This document shows, piece by piece, positions 1-9,436 of a DNA stretch of 64,000 nucleotides (its first letter is position 1; every line of letters starts with the position of its first letter). The DNA is taken from NCBI RefSeq assembly GCF_003060865.1, contig NZ_CP028918.1, positions 256,001 to 320,000 of the forward strand, in the 5' to 3' direction. The position numbers and the translations under genes are program-made. The DNA is from Gemmobacter aquarius. GTDB taxonomy: Bacteria > Pseudomonadota > Alphaproteobacteria > Rhodobacterales > Rhodobacteraceae. Below the pieces are notes generated by a model. The model did not search any database. It was not told where the DNA came from and was given only the letters and a program-made list of their open reading frames with translations.

Positions 1-84
1 GCGCGCGCCCGCGTCAATCGTATAAGCTGGGCTTTGCGGGGTAGCAGGCTTGAACTCGGGCGTGAAGGGGTGCATTTCGCGGCC

Positions 85-987
85 ATGATCACCATCGCCG
101 CGCTATATCATTTCGCCCGATTTGCCGACCCTGCCGCTTTGCGGGGGCCGCTTTTGGCCCTGTGTCAGGCGCAGGGGGTGAAGGGGTCGCTTCTGCTGGC
201 GGGCGAGGGGATCAACGGCACGATTGCGGGGGACCGTGCAGGCGTCGATGCGGTGCTGGCGCATGTGCGGGGCTTGCCCGGATGTGCTGCGCTGGAGTGG
301 AAGGAAAGCTTCGCCGCCGAGATGCCATTCGGCAAGATGAAGGTGCGCTTGAAGCGCGAGATCGTGACGATGGGGCAGCCCGACGTGGACCCGAAGGCGG
401 CGGTTGGCCATTACGTGCAGGCGGCCGAGTGGAACGATTTGATTTCCGCGCCGGATGTGGCGGTGATCGACACGCGCAACGATTACGAAGTGGCGATCGG
501 CACGTTTCAGGGCGCGGTCGATCCGGGAACGCGGGCGTTTGGCGAGTTTCCGGCGTGGTGGGAGGCGAATGCTGCGCGGTTTCATAACAAGCGGATCGCC
601 ATGTTCTGCACGGGGGGCATCCGTTGCGAGAAGTCGACGAATTTCCTGTTGCAGCAGGGCGTGGCCGAGGTGTTCCACCTGAAGGGTGGCATCCTGAAAT
701 ATCTTGAAGAGGTGCCTGCCGAGCAATCGCTTTGGCAGGGTGAATGTTTCGTCTTCGATCAGCGCGTGTCGGTCGGGCACGGGTTGGTGCCGGGGCAGAT
801 GTCGTCTTGCGGGGCGTGCCGGCGGCCTGTCACGCCCGAGGGGCGGGCGCATCCGATGTATGAGGAAGGCGTGCGTTGTGCGGCCTGCGCCGAAGAATAC
901 GACGAGGCGGATCGGGCGCGGTTCCGCGAGCGGCAAAAGCAGATGGAACTGGCGCGGGCGCGGGGCGAGCGGCATCTGGGTTCGTAA
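85..987 (+). CDS. trhO: tRNA uridine(34) hydroxylase (rhodanese family)
   Basis: This 300-residue protein matches the TrhO/YceA family, which hydroxylates U34 of tRNA as the oxygen-dependent first step towards 5-alkoxyuridines. An N-terminal acylphosphatase-like part ([25 protein letters not shown]) is followed by a rhodanese domain with VIDTRNDYE and the catalytic-cysteine loop [10 protein letters not shown] near residue 190. A Cys-rich tail follows (CGACRRP, CAAC), as is usual in the family. I start at the ATG at 85 because family members begin at [10 protein letters not shown]; the 17 codons upstream look untranslated. It reads alone, and the next gene begins 58 bases downstream. Confidence 0.93.
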   Translation: MITIAALYHFARFADPAALRGPLLALCQAQGVKGSLLLAGEGINGTIAGDRAGVDAVLAHVRGLPGCAALEWKESFAAEMPFGKMKVRLKREIVTMGQPDVDPKAAVGHYVQAAEWNDLISAPDVAVIDTRNDYEVAIGTFQGAVDPGTRAFGEFPAWWEANAARFHNKRIAMFCTGGIRCEKSTNFLLQQGVAEVFHLKGGILKYLEEVPAEQSLWQGECFVFDQRVSVGHGLVPGQMSSCGACRRPVTPEGRAHPMYEEGVRCAACAEEYDEADRARFRERQKQMELARARGERHLGS

Positions 988-1045
988 CCGCGATTGACAG
1001 TCGCGGATCGCCAAGGGACACCAAGGGCGATTTCAGGAGAATGAC

Positions 1046-2146
1046 TTGGCCCAACTGATCCGCACCCATGCCGCCCTGCTGTTTTCGGGCATCGTCACAT
1101 TCATGCTGATGGGGGCGGGGCAGTCGCTTTACGGGCCTGCGCTGCCCGCCTTTGCGCGGGAATTCGGGCTGACGGTGGCCGATGCGGGTTGGCTGGTGTC
1201 GGCCTTGTGGATCGGGTCGGCCACGGGGGTGGCGATCATGTTCTGGCGCGGGGCGGGTGTCACGCCGCGCCATGCGCTGGCGATCTTGGCGTTGGGGGCT
1301 GCGGGGGTGGCTGCGGGGCTTGGCTGGTGGGGGACGGTGGCGGCGTCAGTCGTGTTCGGGACGGGTTACGGGATGTCGGCGGTGGTGTTCAACCCGCGCG
1401 TCTTGCGGGCCTTCGGGGCCAAGGGGCCTTCGATGGTGGGGCTGTTGAACGCGACATTTGCGGCGGGCGCGATTGCGATGCCCTTGGTCTTTGTGGCGGT
1501 GGGGTCGGACCCGCAGACGGGCTTTGCCATCGTGGCGGGTGTTTGTGCGGTGACGTGGCTTTTCGCGGGGTCGTCGGGGCGCATCGAGGACGAGGCGGCG
1601 GCGGGAACCGAGCCTTACCGCTTTCGCCCGCTGATCCTGTGCTTTGCCGTCTTGGGGATCGCGACCGAGGCCTGTCTGATCGGGCTGGGGCCGACCGCGC
1701 TGATCACGGCGGGGGCGACCGAGGAGGTGGCGGCCAAGGCGCTGTCGGGGTTTTTCGTGGCCTTTTTGCTGGCGCGGATTGTGCTGGTGTTTCTGGCGCA
1801 CCGCTTTGCGGCTTTCAGCATTTACGCCGTGTCGATGGCGGGGGCGGCGGTTGCGGCATGGGGGGCGGTGGTGTTTCCGGCGGTGCCGTTTTTCGTCGCG
1901 CTGGGGGCTGCGGCGGGGCTGTTCTTTCCCAACTGCTATGTCGCGGCCTGCCGGCTGATGGGCACCGACCCGAGGGTGACGCCCACGATCATTGCCGCAG
2001 GGCTGGTGGGTGGCATTTCTGCGCCCGTCTTGCTGGGGCAGGTCTTGGGCGGGATGGGGTCGCGCGGGTTTTTCGAGATCATCGGCACGGTCTGCCTGCT
2101 GACGGCAGTGGCGGGCTTTGCCCTGCGCGGGCGGATGAACCGCTAG
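1046..2146 (+). CDS. MFS transporter
   Basis: A 366-residue, highly hydrophobic protein with about 11-12 predicted membrane segments and an MFS-like layout of two six-helix halves with a loop near residues 185-195. The substrate cannot be read from sequence. The start is a TTG at 1046, five bases after the CAGGAGA ribosome site at 1034-1040; the ATG at 1041 is in another frame and stops at once. The stop codon shares the palindrome CTAG (2143-2146) with the stop of the convergent UPF0314 gene. Confidence 0.8.
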   Translation: MAQLIRTHAALLFSGIVTFMLMGAGQSLYGPALPAFAREFGLTVADAGWLVSALWIGSATGVAIMFWRGAGVTPRHALAILALGAAGVAAGLGWWGTVAASVVFGTGYGMSAVVFNPRVLRAFGAKGPSMVGLLNATFAAGAIAMPLVFVAVGSDPQTGFAIVAGVCAVTWLFAGSSGRIEDEAAAGTEPYRFRPLILCFAVLGIATEACLIGLGPTALITAGATEEVAAKALSGFFVAFLLARIVLVFLAHRFAAFSIYAVSMAGAAVAAWGAVVFPAVPFFVALGAAAGLFFPNCYVAACRLMGTDPRVTPTIIAAGLVGGISAPVLLGQVLGGMGSRGFFEIIGTVCLLTAVAGFALRGRMNR

Positions 2147-2703
2147 CCCGCCTGCCAGAGGCGGACGGCATCGAGCGGATAGGCGAGCATCAGGATGTTG
2201 AGCGCAAGGCCATCGCGGATGAGCCATGTGGTCAGGGCCTCGAACGCGATGATCAGGGTGATGCTGGCCCAGATGGGCAGGAAGCGGGCGAGGAAGAAGC
2301 CCGCGATCATCGCCGCGATATCAGCGACCGAGTTGATGACCGAATCGCCGAAGTAGTCGAGCGAGATGGTCACGGCGCGGTAGCGGTTGATGATGAAGTC
2401 GGAGTTTTCAAGGATTTCCCACGCGGCTTCGATCAGGGTGCCGATGGAGAGCCGCCAGCCGAGCGGCAAGCGGCGGGCGATGGCCCAGAGCGCGGCATAG
2501 AACAGCAGGCCGTGGATGATGTGGCTGGGGGTATACCAGTCGGTCAGGTGCTGCGAGTTTTCGGAGCTTACGACTGTGCCGTGCCAGAGCTTGACGTAGC
2601 CGCAGGTGCAGATCGGCACACGGCCCACATGCCAGAGCCAGAAGGCGGCGAGGGCGGTGATCGCGGCGGTGAGGTAATAGGGGAAATGGCGCGACTGGAT
2701 CAT
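2143..2703 (-). CDS. UPF0314 / DUF2585 family membrane protein
   Basis: A 186-residue protein of the DUF2585 (UPF0314) family, found mainly in alphaproteobacteria and of unknown function. It has an N-terminal membrane helix (about 8-25), further helices around 70-90 and 125-165, and the conserved stretches [28 protein letters not shown] and [13 protein letters not shown]. The start at 2703 begins the conserved region directly, and the longer in-frame extension upstream has no family character. Its 3' end overlaps the MFS gene by four bases, tail to tail. Confidence 0.85.
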   Translation of the reverse strand: MIQSRHFPYYLTAAITALAAFWLWHVGRVPICTCGYVKLWHGTVVSSENSQHLTDWYTPSHIIHGLLFYAALWAIARRLPLGWRLSIGTLIEAAWEILENSDFIINRYRAVTISLDYFGDSVINSVADIAAMIAGFFLARFLPIWASITLIIAFEALTTWLIRDGLALNILMLAYPLDAVRLWQAG

Positions 2704-2779
2704 GGGGCGAGGAAAGCACGCCGCAAAGGGCTTGGCAATTGCGGGTTGCGCTATAGCTTTGGTGCAAACGGAGGGCGAT

Positions 2780-3001
2780 ATGGCTGGGAAATACGGGCCG
2801 ACGCGGGGGGAATTCGTGTTCCGCGCGGTGTTTTCGGTGCTGGGGCTGGTGGCGATAGGCGTGCTGGTCGCGCTGCGGGGCGTGCCCAAGGGGCCGGGTC
2901 TGGTCGAGGTGTTCGGGATCGCGCTTTTGTTCTTTGGCGGGACGCTGGTGCACAGCCTTTGGCGTCTTAGGGGGTCAGGGGAACGCGGCCCTGATCGGTG
3001 A
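2780..3001 (+). CDS. Small membrane protein, unknown function
   Basis: A 73-residue protein with two predicted membrane helices (about 15-35 and 45-65). A good ribosome site, GGAGGG at 2770-2775, sits five bases before the ATG at 2780. No family was recognised. Its 3' end overlaps the tail of the convergent metallophosphoesterase gene by 35 bases, and it lies 76 bases from the start of the divergent UPF0314 gene, so the two may share a promoter region. Confidence 0.6.
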   Translation: MAGKYGPTRGEFVFRAVFSVLGLVAIGVLVALRGVPKGPGLVEVFGIALLFFGGTLVHSLWRLRGSGERGPDR

Positions 3002-3701
3002 GGGTGAAGGCCTTTTTGCCGTCGAGCACGATGGCGGTCAGGGGGCCGCCGTAAGCGGCGGATGAGTCGATGTTGATGCGGTTGCCGTAATGCGTGGCGT
3101 GGTCGAGGGCGGTGTGGCCGTGAACCACAAGGAAGCCGTGGTTGCGGGCGTCATCGAGGAAGCCTGCGCGGATCCAGACCAGATCGGTTTCGCGTTGGCG
3201 GTCCATCGGCACGCCGGGGCGGATGCCTGCGTGGACAAAGACCACCTCGCCGCGTTGCAGCCATGTGGGGCGGTGTTTGAGAAAGGCGCGGTGCGCGTGG
3301 GGGACGGCGGCGTTCGCTTCGGCATGGACCGGGGCGATGGGCCGGTCGGCGGCGTTCTTGACCCCGTAGGAGGCCAGCGTGGCCGATCCGCCAAGGCGGG
3401 GGTGCAGCCACGAGAGGTCGGAGCGCAGGCCTTCGTCATGGTGGTGGATGTCGTCGAGGAAACCGGTGAACATGCGGTCGTGGTTGCCCTTGATCACCTC
3501 CCACGGTTCGCCCGCCGCCATGCCGTCCATCAGGTGCTGGATCACGCCGCGGCAATCGGGGCCACGGTCGACCAGATCGCCGAGGTGGATGACGGGGGCG
3601 TCAAGGGTGCCATGCGCGGCGCGGTCGGAGGCGATGCGGGCATGGGCGGCGCGCAAGAGGTCGAGATGGCCGTGGATGTCGCCGATGGCGTAGGTGATCA
3701 T
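2967..3701 (-). CDS. Metallophosphoesterase (PP2A/ApaH-like)
   Basis: A 244-residue calcineurin-like phosphoesterase. The metal-binding motifs appear in order: GDIHGH (about 7-12), GDLVDRG (about 39-45), GNHD (about 71-74), FVHAG (about 148) and HGH (about 190). These fit a dinuclear-metal phosphatase of the bacterial PPP type acting on phosphoproteins or dinucleoside polyphosphates; the substrate is not determined. The start at 3701 places GDIHGH at the N-terminus as in relatives. The upstream in-frame extension runs into an intergenic repeat and was rejected. Confidence 0.85.
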   Translation of the reverse strand: MITYAIGDIHGHLDLLRAAHARIASDRAAHGTLDAPVIHLGDLVDRGPDCRGVIQHLMDGMAAGEPWEVIKGNHDRMFTGFLDDIHHHDEGLRSDLSWLHPRLGGSATLASYGVKNAADRPIAPVHAEANAAVPHAHRAFLKHRPTWLQRGEVVFVHAGIRPGVPMDRQRETDLVWIRAGFLDDARNHGFLVVHGHTALDHATHYGNRINIDSSAAYGGPLTAIVLDGKKAFTLTDQGRVPLTP

Positions 3702-3730
3702 GGGCTGCCCTTTTGGCCAAGAGCGGGGGG

Positions 3731-3777
3731 TTTCACACCCCCCACACCCCCCGTGGGATATTTGAGCCAGCGTGAAA
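3731..3777 (+). repeat. Family-A palindromic intergenic repeat, copy 1
   Basis: A unit of about 47 bases bounded by TTTCAC and GTGAAA, containing a run of C and the core GTGGGATATTTGAGC. The same unit occurs inverted at 4443-4487 and in variant form at many other sites in the window. It lies just upstream of the metallophosphoesterase gene. Its role is unknown; similar GC-rich REP-like units are common in this order. Confidence 0.65.
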
Positions 3778-4442
3778 GGGGAAGGGGTGCTATCCAATTC
3801 CTGCCGAGCGGCGTGCGGGCCAAGGCAGACGGGAGATAGGTCGGCACGGGTGAGGGGGCTGGCAGATAGGCGGGGACGTCCGGTCTGAGCGGGGTTTCAC
3901 ACCCCCGTGCCCCCGTGGGAAATTTAAGACCGCGCGAATTGCTGAGGTGCGTTGGTTTGGAGGCCATGGTGCAAGCCTGTTCCGGGCGGTTTTGAACGAG
4001 GGGCGGGGTCGGACCGGAAACCGCGCTTTGGCTGTGACATGACGTGTTTTGATGTGGTCGGGGTCGGGCGGACTTTTCGCTTCGGATCCAGACGGCGGCT
4101 TTGGTTTGGCTGCTGCTCTGTTGCATAGCGGGTGTCAGGTCGGGTTTGCATTGGCCGTTGTCGCGGACCAAGGGGCGCAATGGCCCGATGCCCTGCGGCT
4201 GCGCGGGATGGCTGCGGTTGTTGTGCTGCGCTGTTGCGATATGATCGCGTGGGGTCACGTTAAGAAGGTTCGTCAGGCCGTCTTGCCGCACGTGCCTTGG
4301 CGCTTCGTGCAGCCATGCGGTTCGCTCGGTGGCCCCGAGAGGGGGACGACGCGCCTGCACGAGTTGGGCGCGTCGAGGATTTCGAATGTTGTTCGGTGGT
4401 GTGGACGACCCGCTTTGCACAAGGTCCGACGGCACGGCCATG
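3778..4442. other. Long intergenic region without recognisable gene
   Basis: About 665 bases between two family-A repeats. A degraded repeat copy lies at about 3893-3930 (GTTTCACACCCCCGTG, then GTGGGAAATTTAAG). Open frames exist on both strands, but none has a convincing ribosome site, a family motif or plausible composition. Possible contents are a decayed gene or an unrecognised RNA; nothing specific can be supported. Confidence 0.4.
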
Positions 4443-4488
4443 TTTCACGCTTGTCCAAATATCCCACGGGGGTGCGGGGGTGTGAAAC
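4443..4488 (-). repeat. Family-A palindromic repeat, copy 3 (inverted)
   Basis: Reads TTTCACGCTTGTCCAAAT, then ATCCCACGGGGG and GTGTGAAA; it is the reverse complement of the 3731-3777 unit with few differences. It lies just beyond the stop codon of serA, so it could also serve as a 3'-end structure for that gene. Confidence 0.6.
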
Positions 4489-4502
4489 CCCCGCTTGGAC
4501 CG

Positions 4503-6098
4503 TCACGCCACGTCGAATTCCAGCGGTTTGACCTGTTGGAAAAGGCCGGTGGATTCGAGCGTGTCGACGACCTTGGGGTCGATGGGCTGGTCGAGGTAGA
4601 GGATGGCGATGGCGTCCTGCCCCACGCCCGAGCGGCCGAGGGTGAAGTTGGCGATGTTGACGCCGTTCTTGCCCATGGTCATGCCCAGAAGGCCGATGAT
4701 GCCCGGCACGTCTTCGTTTGTGGTGTAAAGCATGTGCTGGCCGATTTCGGCGTCGATGTTGATGCCCTTGATCTGGATGAAGCGGGGTTTGCCGTCGGAA
4801 AAGCAGGTGCCCGCGACCGACCGTTCGCGGGATTCGGTGACCATGGTGACCTTGATATAGGCATCAAAGGTGCCGGTCTTGTCTTGCCGTGTGGTCGAGA
4901 CGAGGATGCCGCGTTCTTTCGCCACGATGGGGGCCGAGACGAGGTTCACGTCGGGGTTGGTGGCCTTCATCACGCCGGCGATCACGGCCTGGTTGAGGGC
5001 GGCGAGGTTCATCTCGGTCACGGTGCCGTCGTAGAGGATGTTGATGGCCTTGATCGGTTCATCCGTCATCTGGCCGATGAAGGCGCCGAGGTGGGAGGCG
5101 AGTTTGACCCACGGGCCCATCACTGCGGCCTCTTCGGCGGTGACGTTGGGCATGTTGAGCGCGTTCTGGACGGCTCCGGTCAGCAGGTAGTCCGACATCT
5201 GTTCGGCCACTTGCAGCGCCACGTTTTCCTGCGCTTCGGTGGTCGAGGCGCCGAGGTGGGGGGTGCAGACCACGTTCGGCATGTTGAAGAGCGGGTTTTC
5301 GGTGGCGGGTTCGACCTCGAACACGTCAAGCGCGGCACCCGCGACGTGGCCGGAGGTGAGGGCTGCCGCCAGCGCCGCCTCGTCGATCAGCCCGCCGCGG
5401 GCGCAGTTGATGATGCGGACGCCGCGCTTGGTTTTGGCAAGGTTCTCGGCTGACAGGATGTTGCGGGTCTTGTCGGTGAGGGGGACGTGGAGCGTGATGA
5501 AATCGGCGCGGGCGAGGAGGTCGTCGAGATCGACCTTGGTCACGCCGAGCTGTTTGGCGCGTTCGTCCGACAGGAAGGGGTCGTAGGCCACGACCTTCAT
5601 CTTGAGGCCAACGGCGCGGTCGCAGACGATGCCGCCGATGTTGCCTGCGCCGATGACGCCGAGGGTTTTGTTGAACAGTTCCACCCCCATGAATTTGGAT
5701 TTCTCCCACTTGCCCGCATGGGTAGAGGCGTTGGCTTCGGGGATTTGGCGCGCAACGGCGAACATCATGGCAATGGCATGTTCGGCGGTGGTGATCGAAT
5801 TGCCGAAGGGCGTGTTCATCACGATCACGCCTTTTTTCGAGGCGGCGGGGATGTCGACGTTGTCGACCCCGATACCGGCGCGGCCCACGACTTTCAGGTT
5901 CGTCGCGGCGGCGAGGAGCTTTTCGGTCACTTTGGTGGCCGAGCGGATGGCGAGGCCGTCATATTGGCCGATCAGTTTGGCGAGTTCGTCTTTGTCCTTG
6001 CCGAGTTTCGGCAGGTAGTCGACCTCGACCCCGCGGTCGCGGAAGATCTGGACGGCGGTTTCGGAGAGTTCGTCGGAAACGAGAACGCGGGGGGCCAT
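4503..6098 (-). CDS. serA: D-3-phosphoglycerate dehydrogenase
   Basis: This 531-residue enzyme carries out the first step of serine synthesis, oxidising 3-phosphoglycerate to 3-phosphohydroxypyruvate with NAD. The N-terminal substrate domain begins LVSDELSETAV, the NAD fold has GVIGAGNIGG (about 145), and the catalytic Arg/Glu/His are visible in NCARGGLIDEAAL and CTPHLGASTTEAQ. The C-terminus carries the ASB domain and an ACT domain (VPGIIGLLGMTMGKNGVNI). The length fits the long bacterial form. I start at the ATG at 6098, before APRVLVSDEL; the upstream extension consists of repeat sequence. It follows serC on the same strand across a 110-base gap with a repeat pair, so the two may be cotranscribed. 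Confidence 0.97.
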   Translation of the reverse strand: MAPRVLVSDELSETAVQIFRDRGVEVDYLPKLGKDKDELAKLIGQYDGLAIRSATKVTEKLLAAATNLKVVGRAGIGVDNVDIPAASKKGVIVMNTPFGNSITTAEHAIAMMFAVARQIPEANASTHAGKWEKSKFMGVELFNKTLGVIGAGNIGGIVCDRAVGLKMKVVAYDPFLSDERAKQLGVTKVDLDDLLARADFITLHVPLTDKTRNILSAENLAKTKRGVRIINCARGGLIDEAALAAALTSGHVAGAALDVFEVEPATENPLFNMPNVVCTPHLGASTTEAQENVALQVAEQMSDYLLTGAVQNALNMPNVTAEEAAVMGPWVKLASHLGAFIGQMTDEPIKAINILYDGTVTEMNLAALNQAVIAGVMKATNPDVNLVSAPIVAKERGILVSTTRQDKTGTFDAYIKVTMVTESRERSVAGTCFSDGKPRFIQIKGINIDAEIGQHMLYTTNEDVPGIIGLLGMTMGKNGVNIANFTLGRSGVGQDAIAILYLDQPIDPKVVDTLESTGLFQQVKPLEFDVA

Positions 6099-6132
6099 GG
6101 GGATGTCCTTTGTCAATACGGGTTCCGGGGGC

Positions 6133-6200
6133 GGTGGGTGCAGAGCACCCACCCTACGGGAAGGGGATTGGGGGTAGGGTGGGTGCTATTTGCACCCACC
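6133..6200. repeat. Inverted pair of family-B repeats (GGTGGGTGC/GCACCCACC)
   Basis: Two copies of a short palindrome face each other: GGTGGGTGCAGAGCACCCACC with CTAC at 6133-6156, and GTAGGGTGGGTGC plus GCACCCACC at 6174-6200. Each forms a strong hairpin and the pair can form a larger one. They lie between serC and serA. Further copies are at 27741-27764 and 29024-29048. Confidence 0.75.
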
Positions 6201-6208
6201 ATGCGCGG

Positions 6209-7366
6209 TCAGGCGGCTTGCGCTTGTGCCGCGATTTCGGCGTGGAAGGCATGGGCGATCCACGGCATCAGGGCGACCACGTCGGATTGCTCGACGGTCG
6301 ATCCGCACCAGATGCGCAGGCCTGCGGGGGCGTCGCGGTATGCGCCGATGTCATAGGCCACGCCCGCCTTTTCCAGCCGTTTTGCCACGGCCTTGGCGAA
6401 AGCTTCGCCATCGGTGATGCGCGGGTCGGTGAATTTGAGGCAGACGCTGGTGGTCGAGGCCGTGGCGGGGTTTTCCGCGAGGTTCGCAAGCCACGGGTTG
6501 GCGGCGCAAAAATCCCACACCGTTTGCGCGTTCGCCGTTGCACGGGCGATCAGGGCGGGCAGGCCGCCGATGGATTTGGCCCATTTCAGGGCCGCGAGGT
6601 AATCTTCCACCGCCAGCATCGAGGGGGTGTTGATGGTCTCACCCACGAAGATGCCTTCGATCAGTTTGCCCTTGGAGGTGAGGCGGAAGATCTTCGGCAG
6701 CGGCCATGCGGGGGTGTAGCTTTCCAGCCGTTCCACCGCGCGGGGCGACAGGATCAGGATGCCATGCGCGCCCTCGCCCCCCAGCACTTTCTGCCACGAA
6801 AAGGTGGTGACGTCGAGTTTGTCCCAAGCCAAGTCCATCGCGAAGGCGGCGCTGGTGGCGTCGCAGATGGTCAGGCCCTGACGGGTGGCGGGGATGGCAT
6901 CGGCGTTCGCAAGGCGGACGCCCGAGGTGGTGCCGTTCCATGTGAAGACGACATCGCTGTCGAAATCGACCGTCGTCAGGTCGACGATCTGCCCGTAGGG
7001 GGCGATTTTGACTTTTGCGTCGAGTTTCAATTGCTTGACCACATCGGTGACCCAGCCTTCGCCAAAGCTTTCCCATGCCAGCATCTCGACCGGGCGGGCG
7101 CCGAGCATCGTCCACATCGCCATTTCGACAGCGCCCGTGTCCGAGCCCGGGACGATGCCGATGCGGTAACCTTCGGGGACGTTCAGGATTTCGCGGGTGA
7201 GGTCGATGGCTTCTTTCAGCTTGGACTTGCCGACGGCGGCGCGGTGCGAACGGCCCAAGGGAGCATCTGCCAGAAGGTCAAGCGAGAAGCCGGGGATCTT
7301 GGCGCAGGGGCCAGAGGAAAAGCGCGGATTTTCCGGGCGCAATGCCGGTGCGGTCAGGTCGGTCAT
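6209..7366 (-). CDS. serC: Phosphoserine transaminase
   Basis: This 385-residue PLP enzyme converts 3-phosphohydroxypyruvate and glutamate to phosphoserine. It is the alphaproteobacterial type, beginning [15 protein letters not shown] and carrying [11 protein letters not shown]. The PLP lysine lies in [14 protein letters not shown] (about 190), and the C-terminus has [11 protein letters not shown]. It is the second enzyme of the pathway and sits upstream of serA on the same strand. The frameshifted serB starts 150 bases away on the opposite strand, so the locus gathers all three steps from 3-phosphoglycerate to serine. Confidence 0.96.
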   Translation of the reverse strand: MTDLTAPALRPENPRFSSGPCAKIPGFSLDLLADAPLGRSHRAAVGKSKLKEAIDLTREILNVPEGYRIGIVPGSDTGAVEMAMWTMLGARPVEMLAWESFGEGWVTDVVKQLKLDAKVKIAPYGQIVDLTTVDFDSDVVFTWNGTTSGVRLANADAIPATRQGLTICDATSAAFAMDLAWDKLDVTTFSWQKVLGGEGAHGILILSPRAVERLESYTPAWPLPKIFRLTSKGKLIEGIFVGETINTPSMLAVEDYLAALKWAKSIGGLPALIARATANAQTVWDFCAANPWLANLAENPATASTTSVCLKFTDPRITDGEAFAKAVAKRLEKAGVAYDIGAYRDAPAGLRIWCGSTVEQSDVVALMPWIAHAFHAEIAAQAQAA

Positions 7367-7516
7367 GGTATCCTTCCAGATATTTGCCCTTCGGTGGGGA
7401 AGGGTGTCCCGCTGCCGGAATTAGCGGGGCGGGCGGGGTGGCACAAGCTGGAAAATCGTCGTAAAGCGCCGCATCGTCGCGAAAAAGCGACAGCCCTGTT
7501 CACTATCGGAAACATC

Positions 7517-8391
7517 ATGTTTGTCGCCACTCTGCTGACCGATCCCGCCCGCCCCGTGCTTGACCGCGCCACGGTCGAGGCTTTGCGAAATGCCTGGGGC
7601 GGGGGCGATGCGGTCTGGCTCGAGCCGGGGGTGGCGGCGGAATTTCCTTTGGAAAACATGCCCTTGAACCGCTGGGAGGTGTGGGAGGGGTTGCAGGGCT
7701 TGCGGGTCGATCTGGTGGTGCAGCGCGCTGCGGGGCGCAAGAAGGCGGTGCTGCTGGCGGATATGGACAGCACCATGATCCAGCAGGAATGTATCGACGA
7801 ATTGGCCGACGAGGCGGGGGTGGGGCCAAGGGTGGCCGAGATCACGCGTCGGGCGATGAATGGCGAGCTGGATTTTGACGCCGCGCTGCGCGAGCGGGTG
7901 GGGTTGCTGAAACGGTTGCCGCTGGCGGTGATCGGCTCGGTCATTCGCGACCGGATCACGCTGATGCCGGGGGGGCGGGAACTGGTGGCGACGATGCGGG
8001 CGAACGGGGCCTATGCGGCGCTGGTGTCGGGGGGTTCACTGCGTTTACCGCCGAGATTGCGGGGGTGTTGGGATTTGACGAGAACCGGGCCAATACGTTG
8101 ATTTCGGATGGGAAATTGCTGACGGGTGAGGTGAGCGAGCCTATCCTTGGCCGACAGGCAAAGGTGGATGCGCTGGTAGAGATTACCGGAAGGTTGGGGT
8201 TGCGAGAGGATCAGGTTCTGGCCGTGGGCGACGGGGCGAACGATCTGGGGATGCTCAAGCGGGCGGGGGCCGGTGTGGCGCTGCATGCCAAGCCGGTGGT
8301 GGCGGCGGAATGCGACATCCGCATCAACCACGGCGATCTGACGGCGCTTTTGTTCCTGCAAGGCTATGCGCGTGAGGAATTCGTTTCTTGA
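7517..8391 (+). pseudogene. serB: Phosphoserine phosphatase, frameshifted
   Basis: The gene reads as HAD-type phosphoserine phosphatase in two frames. The first part (from the ATG at 7517) has the nucleophile motif LLADMDSTMIQQECIDELAD and runs to ALVSGG. The second part resumes one frame over with the product-loop motif AVGDGANDLGML and ends at 8391. The junction is a run of six G at 8029-8034. A seventh G would restore VSGGFTAFTAEIAGVLGF and a 291-residue protein of normal length. All catalytic motifs survive, so a sequencing error or very recent mutation is more likely than decay. It would complete the serine pathway started by the divergent serC-serA. Confidence 0.93.
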
Positions 8392-8467
8392 ACTTCCCCT
8401 TCCGACGCGGTTCTAACAGCCCGAAGTGAAGGCGGCGTTAAGCCGTGACGCGGGAAAGGGCTGGGGC

Positions 8468-9232
8468 ATGTTCGAGGTTTTGCCGCATATCGTGGTGTTG
8501 CTGGTCGTTGCGGCCTTTGTGGCGGGGTTCGTCGATTCCATCGCCGGCGGGGGCGGGTTGATTTCCGTTCCGGCGCTGTTGCTGGCGGGGGCGTCGCCAA
8601 TAGAAGCCTTGGCGACCAACAAGTTGCAGGGCACCTTTGGCGCCGCGACCGCGACGGTCGCTTACGCGCGGGCGGGGCATGTGCGGCTGCGGGATCAGGC
8701 GGGGATGGCGGCGGTTTCGGCGCTGTTCGGCGGAATCGGGGCGTTGGCGGCGCATCTTATTCCGGTCGAGGTTTTGCGGGTGGTAATGCCTGTGGTGCTG
8801 GTGGCGGTGGCGGCTTTTTTCGCGCTGAAACCGGGGCTGAGTGACGCCGACAAGGTCGAACGGATCAAGCCTGCGGTCTTTGCAGTGACGGCGGTGCCGT
8901 TGATTGCGGCCTATGACGGGTTCTTCGGGCCGGGGACGGGGTCGTTCTTCATGCTCGGGTTCGTCATGCTGGCCGGATACGGCGTTCTGAAGGCCACGGC
9001 GCATACGAAACTGTTGAATTTTTCCAGCAATATCGGGTCTTTGGCGGTCTTTGTCTTTTCGGGCGCGACATGGTGGTTCGTGGGCTTTGCCATGGCATTC
9101 GCCCAGATCGCGGGGGCGGCCATCGGGTCGCGTTTGGCGATGCGGGCGGGGGCGCGGCTGATCAAGCCGCTTTTGGTCGTGACCTCGACCGGCATGGCGC
9201 TGCGTTTGTTGTGGCAGGTCTGGGCGGGGTAA
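8468..9232 (+). CDS. TSUP (TauE/SafE) family membrane permease
   Basis: A 254-residue integral membrane protein with about eight helices and the family's paired motifs: GFVDSIAGGGGLISVPALL with TNKLQGTFG in the first half, and GFFGPGTGSFFMLGF with HTKLLNFSSNIGSL in the second. TSUP proteins export or import sulfite, sulfoacetate and similar organosulfur anions; the substrate here is unknown. The ATG at 8468 was preferred over a GTG at 8426 because family members start at this hydrophobic segment, but the ribosome site is weak for both. Confidence 0.85.
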   Translation: MFEVLPHIVVLLVVAAFVAGFVDSIAGGGGLISVPALLLAGASPIEALATNKLQGTFGAATATVAYARAGHVRLRDQAGMAAVSALFGGIGALAAHLIPVEVLRVVMPVVLVAVAAFFALKPGLSDADKVERIKPAVFAVTAVPLIAAYDGFFGPGTGSFFMLGFVMLAGYGVLKATAHTKLLNFSSNIGSLAVFVFSGATWWFVGFAMAFAQIAGAAIGSRLAMRAGARLIKPLLVVTSTGMALRLLWQVWAG

Positions 9233-9306
9233 ATCCGTGACGCCCGGTCATGGCTGCTGCCCTCGCAGGGGGCATTCTGCCCCCTCGCCGCCAAGGCGGC
9301 TCACCC

Positions 9307-9384
9307 CCTGAGGATATTTGCAGGGCAGAAAATGCAGGCGCGCCTTCTCCTCATTTTCTGTCCTTCAAATATCCTCGGGAGGGG
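9307..9384. repeat. Family-A repeats forming a long hairpin between convergent genes
   Basis: Left arm CTGAGGATATTTGCAGGGC with AGAAAATG (about 9309-9334) is nearly the reverse complement of the right arm CATTTTCTGTCC with TTCAAATATCCTCGGG (about 9352-9380). The arms are about 26 bases with roughly three mismatches and enclose a loop of about 17 bases. It lies between the convergent TSUP and zapE genes, where it may end transcription in both directions. Confidence 0.75.
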
Positions 9385-9436
9385 TCCGGGGAGGGTGGAA
9401 AACCCTCTCCGGCGGTTCAGCAGGATTGATGTCGGG

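Noticed and set aside
3698..4441. Minus-strand frame of about 247 codons in the long intergenic region
   Set aside because: It crosses repeat copies, has no ribosome site and reads as low-complexity Pro/Ser/Arg sequence with no known motif.
6110..7516. Plus-strand frame continuous with serB
   Set aside because: The part before 7517 is antisense to serC and only happens to lack stops; family similarity begins at the ATG at 7517.
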